Shown: positions 10,901 to 20,541 of the stretch, one piece after another
How the letters are laid out: every line of letters starts with the position of its first letter
Numbering within the stretch: position 1 is the stretch's first letter
DNA from: Echria macrotheca
Taxonomy: Eukaryota > Ascomycota > Sordariomycetes > Sordariales > Schizotheciaceae
Assembly: GCA_030411725.1 (NCBI GenBank)
Contig: MU839832.1
Location: forward strand, 496,001-560,000
DNA length: 64,000 bases
Direction: 5' to 3'
Made by a program: the position numbers and the translations under genes
Notes under the pieces: generated by a model
The model's input: the letters and a program-made list of their open reading frames with translations, nothing else
Database searches by the model: none
What the model was told of the DNA's origin: nothing

Positions 10901-12428
10901 ACAGCCGATACCGTTATTATCTACGACTCCGATTGGAATCCTCACCAGGATCTCCAGGCACAGGATCGTGCTCATCGTATCGGTCAGAAGAACGAGGTGC
11001 GGATTCTCCGACTCATCAGCTCGGCGTCAGTCGAGGAGAAGATCCTGGAGCGGGCCCGATTCAAGCTCGACATGGACGGCAAGATCATCCAGGCCGGTCG
11101 TTTCGACAACAAGTCTTCTGAAACCGATCGAGACGCCATGCTCCGGACGCTGCTCGAGTCGGCCGACATGGCGGAGGCCGGCGAGCAAGAGGAAATGGAC
11201 GACGAAGAACTGAACATGATCCTCGCTCGATCGGACGATGAACTTGTCGTTTTCCAGAAGCTAGACGAGGAGCGCGCTCGCGATCCCATCTACGGAACAG
11301 AGCCAGGCTGCAAGGCTTTCCCGAGACTGATGGGCGAAGACGAGCTGCCTGAAATCTATCTCAGCGAAGGCAACCCGGTTGAGGAAGAAAGTGAAGTCAT
11401 TCTTGGCCGTGGTGCCCGTGAGCGCACCAAGGTCAAGTATGACGACGGTCTCACCGAGGAGCAGTGGCTGATGGCCGTGGATGATGAAGATGATTCACCC
11501 GAGGCAGCAGCGGCGCGAAAAGCGGCCCGTAAGGAGAAACGGGAAATCAACAAGATCCGGAGGCTTACGGGTCCCAACAACGCTTCCATGGAGAACTCGC
11601 CCTCCGCCAGCCGCGCTAGTACCGAGGAGGTGGAGACGCCGGTTAAGAAACGCGGGCGGAAGCCGGGCAGCAAGAACGCCGAGAAGCGCAAGGCCGAGGA
11701 CGGCGACGACGAGCCGCCAGCCAAGAAGCAACGGCGTGGACCACAGGGACGCCCCCCGAAGAGCGCAGCTGTGGCGAACGGCGACGGTCGGATGCCAGCC
11801 GAGATCCGCAACAAGCTGCAGCAAAGCCTGAAGCGGGTTTATGATGGTCTCATGAATCTCGAGGTAGACGACGATGCGCCCGAGGAGAATCCAGACGATG
11901 ACGGCGAGCCACCGAAGCGTCTCATCATTGGGCCGTTTGTCAAGCTGCCTCCGAAACGCGACTGGGCCGATTACTACGTGGTCATTACGAGCCCGATCTG
12001 CATGAACGATATTCAGAAAAAGATCAAGAAAGAGGAATATCAGAGTCTTGCAGATCTGCGTCGGGATTTGGATCTGATGGTTAAGAACTGCCGAACGTTC
12101 AACGAAGAGAGCAGTGGGATTTGCCAGGATGTAAATCTGATTGAGGTATGTTTTTGTTCTTTAGATCTGAAGCAAAGCTAACAGAGGACAGGCTTTCTAC
12201 AGACAACGGCTGGACAAGGAACTTGGTGATCCGGACCTGCTGGCTCTGGAGGATCCGTCGGCGGCGAGGTCAAAAGATCCATCGGTGGCACCGTCGACAT
12301 CTACGGAGACGCCGCAACCGACGCCGGGGGTGCCTCCAACGAGGATCAAACTGGTGTCAAACACGGCGCTGGCAGGGAACGGGATGGTGAATGGGGGAGG
12401 AAGTAGGATGCAGAGTGAGGATGATTAA
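7977..12428 (+). CDS. snf21: SWI/SNF-family ATPase, RSC catalytic subunit (Sth1/Snf21 type)
   Basis: Exons are 7977-8072, 8126-12145 and 12192-12428, 1450 residues. Domains in order: Gln-rich N-terminus; QLQ motif (about 143-180); HSA helix (about 370-440) that binds actin-related proteins; Snf2 ATPase with Walker A in ADEMGLGKT (about 575-583) and DEGH box at about 678; helicase C lobe ending in AQDRAHRIGQ (about 977); SnAC-like acidic segment; AT-hook-like KRGRKPG and QGRPPK; and a C-terminal bromodomain (about 1290-1400, with DYYVVITSPICMNDI) completed only by splicing to the third exon. This order defines the Brg1/Sth1/Snf21 subfamily rather than ISWI or CHD. The enzyme slides or ejects nucleosomes within RSC or SWI/SNF. 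The ATG at 7977 is preceded by a C/T-rich leader, and the first intron (8073-8125) falls 32 codons in. Sth1/Snf21 versus Snf2 is not fully separable here; the moderate length favours Sth1/Snf21. Confidence 0.93.
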
Positions 12429-12976
12429 AACTACAGGAGGTAACGTGCATTACCGATGGGAGGCGTTTACGGATAGGTTGGGTGGGAACGGACGCGGAAG
12501 GCGGCAGAGTTGAACTTGGTAGTCTGGGCGCGGTTGGTTTTGTGAGATATGAGTTATTGGGGGTATGCCAGTTATGTCATGTCTGCGTTGGGACAGCGTG
12601 CGTCAGGCTGGGTGCCTAGACGATGGTGTAGGGTAGTGTAAGCTACATAATAGTAGAGTGCAGCGGGATTATGTTTTGAGATGTGATGACAGTGATGTTT
12701 GTGTGTGCGCTGGGTGTTGGGGATAATTAGTGTGTGGCGCGGTGTGGACAAGACAGTGGACGTGATGTAGCGATGCGAGCTGGCTGTGATTGGCTCGTCC
12801 TTTGACGATTTCAACCTCTGTGGATTCTTTACTCGCGACTCGCAACTCACGACTCACAAGTTACAGCTTTCCGTCTTGGCCACTTACCTACGGTTTGCCT
12901 GGAACAACACTCATTCACTCTACGCGCAACCCAATACCAAGTTTTTGATAAGAAGAAAAAAAAAGAAAAAGATAAA
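12429..12976. other. 3' region of the remodeller gene and promoter of DHFR
   Basis: This 548-bp interval holds a G/T-rich 3' trailer and a short promoter for the next gene. An A-rich tract (AAGAAAAAAAAGAAAAAG-like, about 12951-12970) directly precedes the DHFR ATG and gives a favourable initiation context. No other feature is seen. Confidence 0.45.
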
Positions 12977-14166
12977 ATGCCGACCTCGGAACTGACGCTC
13001 ATCGTGGCGGCGACGCGCGACATGGGCATTGGCCTGAACGGGACGCTCCCGTGGACGGGGCTGCGGAGGGAGATGGCGTATTTTGCGCGGGTTACGAAGA
13101 GGGTTGTTGTATGTTCTTTTTTTTTCTTGTCTCTCATTTTTTTTATTGTTGCATGATGAACGGTTGTTGAGCTGTCCCTTCAACATGATCATGGCTAGTT
13201 GTCATGGCAGTGCTGGCCGTTCTATCTCCTCCGTCTTTCACATCCGCCCCCCCCTCTTCTCTTAGGAGCATATCTAGCAGCCATCACTACCCCCTTTTCC
13301 TCATCCCAATATCTCGCCGCTTTTTTTTATAATTTATGAAATCATTATGGGTGCAAGGGGTGCATGGTGTGACAATTTCTTCTTTCCCCTTTCCGTTCCC
13401 TCCTCCTCAGTCATCGCTGCCACATAACATCCCCATGCCCACCCATCGCTCTGAGGTTAACCTCCATACCACACAACACAACACGGCCCACCTCCCATCG
13501 CGAAATAAAACAATAACCATAAAACAGGGCCCAACCCAAGCAACAACAACAACAACACCACCAACAAAAAACGCAGTAATAATGGGCCGCAAAACATGGG
13601 ACTCAATCCCCCCACGCTTCCGCCCACTCAAGGGCCGAATCAACGTGGTCATCTCCCGCTCTTTTCCTCCTTCCCTCTCATCTTCCATCACCAACACCCT
13701 CAAAGATGAAGACAACAAGGAAGAAGAAGGTCCGATAATGGCATCCAGTCTGGAGTCTGCGCTTTCCATGCTTGATATGAGAGAGAGTGAGGGAGGGTTC
13801 AGGGGGAGGGTTTTTGTGATTGGTGGGGCGCAGATATATAAGGCTGCGCTGGGGATGGCTTGTGCGAGGAGGGTGTTGTTGACTAGGATTTTGAATGGGG
13901 GGTTTGGGTGTGATACTTTTTTTCCGGTGAGGTTGGATGAGACAGAGGAGGGGGAGGGACTGGGGGAGGGGGAGGGGGAGGGGGAGGGACGGGGGGTGGG
14001 ACAGGGAAAGGGGGAGGGGGAGCAGGAGGAGGGAAAGGGGTGGAAGAGAAAAACGAAAAAGGAGCTGGATGAGTTTGTTGGCGAGGCAGTCGAGGGGGAG
14101 GAGGGGACGGGGGTTGTGGAGGAGAATGGAGTGCGGTATCGGTTTGAGATGTGGGAGAGGGAGTGA
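12977..14166 (+). CDS. Dihydrofolate reductase
   Basis: Exons are 12977-13108 and 13528-14166, 256 residues. The enzyme reduces dihydrofolate to tetrahydrofolate with NADPH for thymidylate and purine synthesis. Visible DHFR signatures are LTLIVAATRDMGIGLNGTLPW (nicotinamide and substrate pocket), NAVIMGRKTWDSIPPRFRPL (cofactor-binding and phosphate loop), NVVISRS, and VFVIGGAQIY. The 419-nt intron (13109-13527) is unusually long here. An alternative acceptor near 13410 would add about 40 residues not found in normal DHFRs, so I prefer 13527. Near the C-terminus a purine-only (GGGGAG)n tract (about 13944-14040) inserts a Glu-Gly-rich loop of ~25 residues before the final beta strands (VRYRFEMWERE). 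Such loops vary in fungal DHFRs, but this one is extreme and probably length-polymorphic. Confidence 0.92.
13944..14040 (+). repeat. Coding purine minisatellite (GGGGAG-type) in DHFR
   Basis: A run of GGGGAG/GGGAGG variants, almost free of pyrimidines on the plus strand, encodes alternating Glu-Gly. Its multiple G-runs could form quadruplexes or slip during replication. Confidence 0.8.
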
Positions 14167-14842
14167 TTCCTTTTTTTTTTCTTTCTCTTTTGGCTGTCTT
14201 TTGGTTTGGGGATGGGTGGGTTTGGGTTTGGGTTTGGGGTTGGGCTGGATGGATGATGGGATGGGATGGGAGTTGTAGGGATGGATGAAAAGTAAAGACG
14301 AGTACAGTATCCGGTGGGCGGTGTAGTATTAGTCCTAAATGTGTATGTTGACAGTTTCTGTTTGATGTGAGAGGTGGATTGCTATATTTTGAGCCCCATA
14401 TGACACTGGCTTACTTTTCTTTGACAGGACGTATGTTCCCGCCTTGGTGTTACTGAATGTCAGTCATGGAAAGTTCAGGTACTACGGCTACATGCTGTTG
14501 GAAGAATACGACCGCCGAGGGGAATTCAACCGCTGTCTTTTGTCGGGTGGAACTCTCTGGCCTGTAATCCAACCCGCGGCTCAAGCTGGTTAAACACAGG
14601 CTTCTGGATATGTTTCTCTCTCTCAAGTCTTAGATCACCAGGCTGGGACATGTCTGATGCGACTTGTATCCGCGAACATGAATAGCATTTCATCCTGTTT
14701 CATTATGCCTGATGCGAGTTGTATTATACCCCAAGATCCATGACCCTCTCTACAAAGTAGTTGTACAGTCCACATCTAATCCTACAGCCCTCCCCCGAAA
14801 TCACCAATCCATAATCATCCCCCCTTCTTTGTCGCTAGAATA
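14167..14842. other. Convergent 3' intergenic region between DHFR and cbp3, with telomere-like G-tracts
   Basis: Directly after the DHFR stop lies a T tract, then seven or so G-runs spaced by TTT (about 14208-14244, GGGTTTGGGTTT type), a strong quadruplex candidate in the 3' trailer. Further on, a short imperfect repeat (TCTGATGCGACTTGTAT at ~14651 and CCTGATGCGAGTTGTAT at ~14708) occurs twice within 60 bp. No tRNA or coding feature is seen. Confidence 0.5.
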
Positions 14843-15811
14843 TCACCGATTAAACCCCTCCCACTGTGCCTCCACCAAGCGTCCAAACCACCCCTCCTCC
14901 TCGCCACCCCCCAACCTCACCAACTCGTCCAAAAACCTCTCATCATCCATACGATCCCACTCCGCCATAACCCGCCTCATAAACCCCACCACGACCGCCA
15001 ACCTCACAACATCAACCGCCTCCTCCGCCTTGAACAGATTCCTCCAAACCGCCCCAGCAAGCACCGCATCACTCCTTGCCGCAACCCCCTCGTCATAAGC
15101 CATCATAACGCCCCTCCACTGCACAAACAAATCCTTCAGATACCGCTGCCGCATCATCCCGCTGACAATCCCATGCGTATCAACAATCTTGCGTTCCGCC
15201 TCATGAAAAAAATGATCAACAAGCTGCGTCTGCCACCCTTTGTAGGTCTCTACATCCTCGCACGCCCGCAGCCGCGTGATCACTAAATACATATGGATCA
15301 TCGAGACGTGCGCCCACGTCGAGAAGGTGGGTAACAAACCAAGGCGCGCGTGCCATGGGGATGGGGAGTCATTGGAGGAAGAGACGCCGATTTCTTCGCC
15401 CGAGGGCGTGTGCTGTAACGTCCCCGACCGGCGGACAGACGGGTCGATGCTGTAGGACGCCTGCGCGGTCAGGAGCGTCGTGAGCCGCTCGGTTGCGCCG
15501 TAGAGCTTGTAGGCGCTTACTACGCCGTTCTCCTTCTGTGGCGGCGGGGCGGAGGCGCGGGTGAGCTGGGCGCGGAGGGTTTCAAATTTCTCGCGGCTGG
15601 CTTTATCGAGGGTCGTCGGCGTCTTCGGTTGGGGGGGTGGTTGTTCTTGTTGCTTTGGCGGTTCTGGTTGTGGTGGTTGTTGTTGGGTTTGTGGTGCCGT
15701 TTGGACGGCGCGGCTTGTCTGTCTGAGGATTCGGGCATGCATCCTCAGCGCACACGGCGCCGGGCGTCGCGACAGTGCCCCGAGGGCGGAAGGGCAGGTT
15801 CGACTCGCCAT
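14843..15811 (-). CDS. cbp3: Cbp3-type ubiquinol-cytochrome c chaperone
   Basis: Single exon, 322 residues, ATG at 15811. The N-terminal ~35 residues are Arg/Ser/Ala-rich without acidic residues, a typical mitochondrial presequence, followed by a Pro/Gln-rich linker (about 40-65). The remainder matches the ubiquinol-cytochrome c chaperone (UQCC/Cbp3) domain, including TFSTWAHVSMIHMYLVITRLR and FFHEAERKIVD. In yeast Cbp3 with Cbp6 binds mitoribosomes and newly made cytochrome b and promotes assembly of complex III. The gene lies head-to-tail with the ketoacyl synthase gene, 267 bp downstream of it. Both are nucleus-encoded mitochondrial proteins. Confidence 0.9.
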   Translation of the reverse strand: MASRTCPSALGALSRRPAPCALRMHARILRQTSRAVQTAPQTQQQPPQPEPPKQQEQPPPQPKTPTTLDKASREKFETLRAQLTRASAPPPQKENGVVSAYKLYGATERLTTLLTAQASYSIDPSVRRSGTLQHTPSGEEIGVSSSNDSPSPWHARLGLLPTFSTWAHVSMIHMYLVITRLRACEDVETYKGWQTQLVDHFFHEAERKIVDTHGIVSGMMRQRYLKDLFVQWRGVMMAYDEGVAARSDAVLAGAVWRNLFKAEEAVDVVRLAVVVGFMRRVMAEWDRMDDERFLDELVRLGGGEEEGWFGRLVEAQWEGFNR

Positions 15812-16078
15812 TGGATTTCGTGTTGGGTGAACAAGTCTCGCAGCTGAGCTCCGTCATTGTTCTTGGAGTCGCGGAAATTTGTCTTATCTTATCGCGAGGG
15901 TTAGGGTCACTCACATGGAGATGTCTCATTGCCTTACGACAGATGAACACTGGGGCAAGAAATTCAAACATATCTCCAAAGCTGCATGCGACTCCAGAGT
16001 CTTCGAAAAAAACATTGACGAGGCCTATTCGACTGTTTTTTACACTGTATAATACACGCTTTTGGTTAGATATGAGTC

Positions 16079-17467
16079 TCAGTCTACTGCAGAAAACACC
16101 AGCGATGCATTGGTCCCCCCAAACCCAAAACTGTTGGACACGGCCACCCTGACCTTCTTGTCCTGCGCCTGCAAAGGCACAAAGTTGAACTCGGCACCCA
16201 CACTCGGCTTTTCCAGATTCAGCGTCGGAGGTACGACACCCTGCGATGTTAGACACTTCAGCAAAAGAAGGGGAGGCAGACATACCTCGGTTATCGACAT
16301 CACCGAAAACAGCGCCTCAACCGCCCCCGCTGCCCCAAGTAGATGACCGATAGCCCCCTTCGTACTGCTCACCGTCACCTTGCTCTCATCCGTAACGCCC
16401 CCCTCTCCCACCATCAACCGCTTGATAGCCACCGCCTCGGCCACGTCCCCCACCTGAGTGCCGGTCGCGTGGGCATTGATATAGTCCACCTCACCAGGCC
16501 GTATCCCCGCGTTCCCGAGCGCCCTCTTCATGGCAAGAAACGCCCCCGACCCATCTTCCCTAGGCGCCGTCATATGATAGGCATCACCACTACAACCGTA
16601 CCCACGCAGCTCTGCCAGAATATTGGCACCACGAGCCTTAGCGTGCTCGAGCTCCTCCAGCACGAAAACGGCAGCACCCTCAGAGACAACAAAACCCGAA
16701 CGAGCCTCGTCAAAAGGCCGGCACCGGGCGGTAGGCTCAAAATCATGAGCGGTAGCCAGTGACCGGGCACGACCAAAGCCGGCAAAGGTCAGCGGATGAA
16801 TACAGGCTTCGGCGCCGCCAGCAACCATGACGTCGGCATCGCCAAAGGCAATAAACCGCGAGGCGTCGCCGACCGAGTGGGCACCAGTAGTACAGGCCGT
16901 CGTGGCGGCGTGATTGGGCCCTCGAAAACCGTAGCGCATGGCGATGTGGCCGGCGGCCAGGTTGATGAGGATCTTGGGGACGAACAGGGGCGACACCTTT
17001 TTGTAGCCCTGACGGAACCGGTAAGTCTCTCAGACAGAAACTTCAGCCGCTGGACCTACGTCTTGCTCGTAGGCCACGCTCGTGGCGTAGAAATCGTCGA
17101 GGTTGCCGATGCCGCTGCCCAGACACACGCCCGTGGCCTCGAGGTCGGCGTCTGCCGACGGCTTCCAGCCCGCGTGCTGCAGCGCCATCTCGGCGGCGGC
17201 GACGGCGTACTGCGAGAAGCGCGACATGCGGCGCTGGTCGGCGGGGTCGAGCCAGTCGTTGGCATCCCAGGCGTTTGTGTCGGAAATCTTGTCGCTCGGC
17301 ACGAGGCCGGCGACGGGACTCGCCAGGGCCTTCCACTGTTTTTGGGGGTGCAGATGCGCCGCGCTGACGATGCCCGAGTCTCCCGCGATCAGACGGCGCC
17401 AGGTCGGACGCACGCCGACCCCCAGCGGGGTGATGGCGCCGAGGCCGGTCACGACAACACGTCGCAT
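16079..17467 (-). CDS. cem1: 3-oxoacyl-[acyl-carrier-protein] synthase II, mitochondrial type (Cem1-like)
   Basis: Exons are complement(17060-17467), complement(16286-17008) and complement(16079-16240), 430 residues. The enzyme condenses malonyl-ACP with acyl-ACP in mitochondrial type II fatty acid synthesis, the source of octanoate for lipoic acid. The KAS active site is complete: Cys175 in TTACTTG, His316 in HATGTQ and His358 in KGAIGHLLGAAG. The start at MRRVVVTGLG begins directly at the first beta strand, so there is no long presequence; fungal Cem1 proteins often look like this. The first intron (17009-17059) is 51 nt; using its GTAGGT donor gives the expected EQDGYKKVSPLF junction. The second intron (16241-16285) is only 45 nt, a multiple of three and free of stops, so retention would insert 15 residues. 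The start is 313 bp from the divergent OPT gene. Confidence 0.92.
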
Positions 17468-17780
17468 GCTTGGTCCATTGGAATTCTCTACCGGAATAAA
17501 GTGACAGATCTGAGATGTGTAGAAACAAACAAGGTTGAAGAGCTTCCCTGGCCCAAGCTTTTCGAGGCGAAGCTTTACGCCGTTTCAGGCTAGCGCGCTC
17601 TTTATCTCCTGCAGGCCAGGGGCGGGATGGCGGGGTGCCTCGAGGCACGTCCAGGGTCCGGGTTGCTGAGACGCCACCTGGCCGAGTCCAAAACGGCCGT
17701 GAATGTGAATTGTGATGGATGGCTGGCCAGAAGGGTGACAAGATGAATTTGTTCTCCATTATTTACAGCTAGTCATCGTC
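17468..17780. promoter_or_regulatory. Divergent promoter between the ketoacyl synthase and OPT genes
   Basis: The 313 bp between the two start codons must contain both promoters. I see no TATA box. A GC-rich central part carries CCAGGGTCCGGG-like sequence, and nothing else is evident. Confidence 0.45.
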
Positions 17781-20541
17781 ATGGCAATCCGTGGGTCGTC
17801 CGGGGCGGACCCGGACATCGAATTGCACACGACAAAGAAATGGGGCCATGATCCCGAAGACGCCGACGAGGCATTGCTCGCCACTGCCGTGGCCGAGGGG
17901 GAGAGCTCGAGGGGCCGCCATCGAGCACCGAGTCCGTCCGGGGACAAGGACACATCTGGCTGGAACGATGACGACGACGAAGGCTCGGAGGATGAGCTCC
18001 TGATGGACCCAAACCTGCCCGAGGAATATGCCCATCGACACTCCTTACGGCTGCAGCGTTTTGGGGACGAGCATCTCGTGAAGCCTCCCTCGGCCGATGA
18101 AGACTCCCCCTATCCCGAGGTGCGGGCCGCCGTGCACAACTACGACCAGGACCTGCCCTGCAACACGGTCCGCGCCTGGACCATTGGACTGTCGTTGATC
18201 TTTCTGGGCGCCTCGATGAACACGCTCTTCTCGCTGCGTTCTCCCTCGATCAGTCTGGGCGCGCTCATCGCACAGGTCGTCGCCTGGCCCATCGGCCACG
18301 GCTGGGCCCGCATCATGCCTGAGAGAAAGTTCACGACGTTTGGCCTGCGCTGGAGTCTGAACCCGGGCCCGTTCAACATCAAGGAGCACTCCATCATCGT
18401 CGTCATGGCCTCGGTTTCCTTCTCGGTTGCCTATGCCACCGATATTATTTTAGCTCAGGTCGTCTATTACAAGCAGGACTTTGGCCTGCTGTTCCAGCTG
18501 ATGCTGACCATCTCTACCCAGTCTCTGGGCTATGGCATTGCCGGCATGATGAGGAGGTTTCTCGGTAGGCACCTTTGCACTCTTCATCTGCTCCGTCTAT
18601 ATTTGTCTAACAACCGCAGTGTACCCGGCCGCCATGATTTGGCCCGGCAACCTGGTCAGTGTGACGCTGATGAACGCCATGTACGAGAAGAACGAGGTTA
18701 GGGACTCGACTGTGCTAGGAGGGTCCATACCCCGGTACACATGGTTTGCTCTCGTCACGCTCGGCGCTTTTGTCTATTATTTTCTCCCGGGCTTCTTGGC
18801 TCAGTTTCTGAGCTCGTTCGCCTTCGTCACCTGGATGGCTCCGAACAGTCCTGTCATCAACCAGCTGTTTGGGTACAAGACCGGCCTGTCCTTGATTCCT
18901 ATCACCTTCGACTGGACGCAAATCACGGGGTACATTGGGTCGCCCCTTGTTCCGCCATGGTAAGGACTCAGTACCGCTTCTACTATGTCTCGGGAGATTT
19001 TATCAAGCAGCATTCAGTGTCCGCTGACAACGTCATCAGGCACGCCATCGCCAACACCATGATTGGTGTCGTCTTATTTTTTGTCGTCATGACATCCATC
19101 CTTCACTACAGTGGAACCTGGTACTCGCAGTACCTGCCAATGAGTGATTCCGGCACCTATGATAACACGGGTGCCCGGTACAACGTCACACGAATACTCA
19201 CACCTCAGTTCACTCTAGACGCCGAAGCATACAAGAACTATTCTCCGCTCTTCTTGAGGTATGTTTTCTCGGTTACCTGCCCACCCAGCTAACCGTCTAG
19301 CACAACCTTTGCCCTCACCTACGGACTGTCATTCGCAGCCATGACGGCCCTGATCGTCTACACGTATCTGCACCACGGCAAGACCATCTGGCGCCAGTAC
19401 AAGAGCAGCACGAGCGAGAAGCCCGACATCCACATGAAGCTCATGCAGAAGTACAAGGAGGCCCCGACCTGGTGGTACATGTCCCTGTTTGTCATTGTAC
19501 GTTGTCTTTTCTTGTCGGAAGACGTAGCTGACCAATAGATGCTCGCCCTCGGTTTCGTCACCGTCCTCGGCTGGCCAACGAACCTGAGCTGGTGGGCTTT
19601 CCTTCTTGCGGTATCCATCTCGTTCGTCTTTGCGCTACCGATCGGCATCATCCAGGCCGTGACAAACAACCAGATCGGCCTAAACGTGCTGACCGAGTTT
19701 GTGTACGGGTACATACAACCAGGTCGACCACTCGCCCTGATGATGTACGTCGATCGACCCCCTTTTGTCGTGGGAGTCACACAAAATATATACTAATGTT
19801 TCCAAAAAAAGCTTCAAAACCTTTGGTTACATCACCATGTCGCAAGCCCTCACGTTTGTGTCGGACCTCAAATTCGGCCACTACATGAAGATCCCGCCGC
19901 GCACCATGTTCATGGCCCAGGTTGTTGCTACTACCTTCTCGTGCTTCGTCCAGATCCTCACGCTCAACTACGCGCTCAAGAGCATACCGGGCGTGTGCAC
20001 GCCCACGCAGGCCGAGCACTTTACCTGTCCCGGCGGGCAAGTCTTTTTCTCGGCCTCGGTGATCTGGGGCCTGATCGGCCCGGCGCGCATGTTCTCGCCC
20101 GGCCAGATCTACTCGGGCCTGTTTATCTTTTTTGTCGTCGGCGCCATTGCTCCGGTGATTGTCTATCTCTACGCCCGCCGCTACCCAAAATCGCCCGCCC
20201 GGTTTTTGATTACCCCTCTGATCTTTGGCGGGGCCGGGAGTATCCCGCCCGCGACGCCGCTGAATTATCTGTCGTGGGGGATCGTGGGGTATATTTTCCA
20301 GCATGTGATCAGGAAGAGACACTTTGGGTGGTGGAGCAGGTTGAATTTCTTGACGTCTTCGGGCTTGGATCTAGGCTTAGCGCTGGCGACGCTGGTGATT
20401 TTCTTTGCGTTTACGCTGAATAATGTCGCGCCGCCTAGGTGGTGGGGGAATGAGGTTGTCGAGGGGACTATGGACTCGAGGGGGACGGCGGTGCAGGTTG
20501 TGCTTGGGGAGGGGGAGACTTTTGGGCCGGTTTCTTGGTAG
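17781..20541 (+). CDS. Oligopeptide transporter, OPT family
   Basis: Six exons: 17781-18564, 18620-18959, 19040-19258, 19301-19496, 19539-19744 and 19812-20541, giving 824 residues. OPT proteins are plasma-membrane proton symporters for small peptides, glutathione or metal chelates. The N-terminal ~110 residues are acidic and cytosolic, ending in DSPYPEVRAAVHNYDQD and NTVRAWTIGL, which mark the start of the membrane core. Family signatures include NPGPFNIKEHSIIVVMASVSFSVAYATDII, YPAAMIWPGNLVSVTL and LGVGWPTNL-like LGWPTNLSWWAF. About 14-16 hydrophobic segments follow, finishing with a GEGETFGPVSW tail; a C-terminal Trp is common in fungal OPTs. All five introns fit GT..AG, range from 42 to 80 nt, and restore continuous OPT sequence. 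Length agrees with fungal family members. Substrate cannot be inferred. Confidence 0.93.

Noticed and set aside
15795..15807. GGTTCGACTC, resembling a tRNA B box
   Set aside because: It lies in the start of the cbp3 coding sequence and no T-arm or cloverleaf can be formed.
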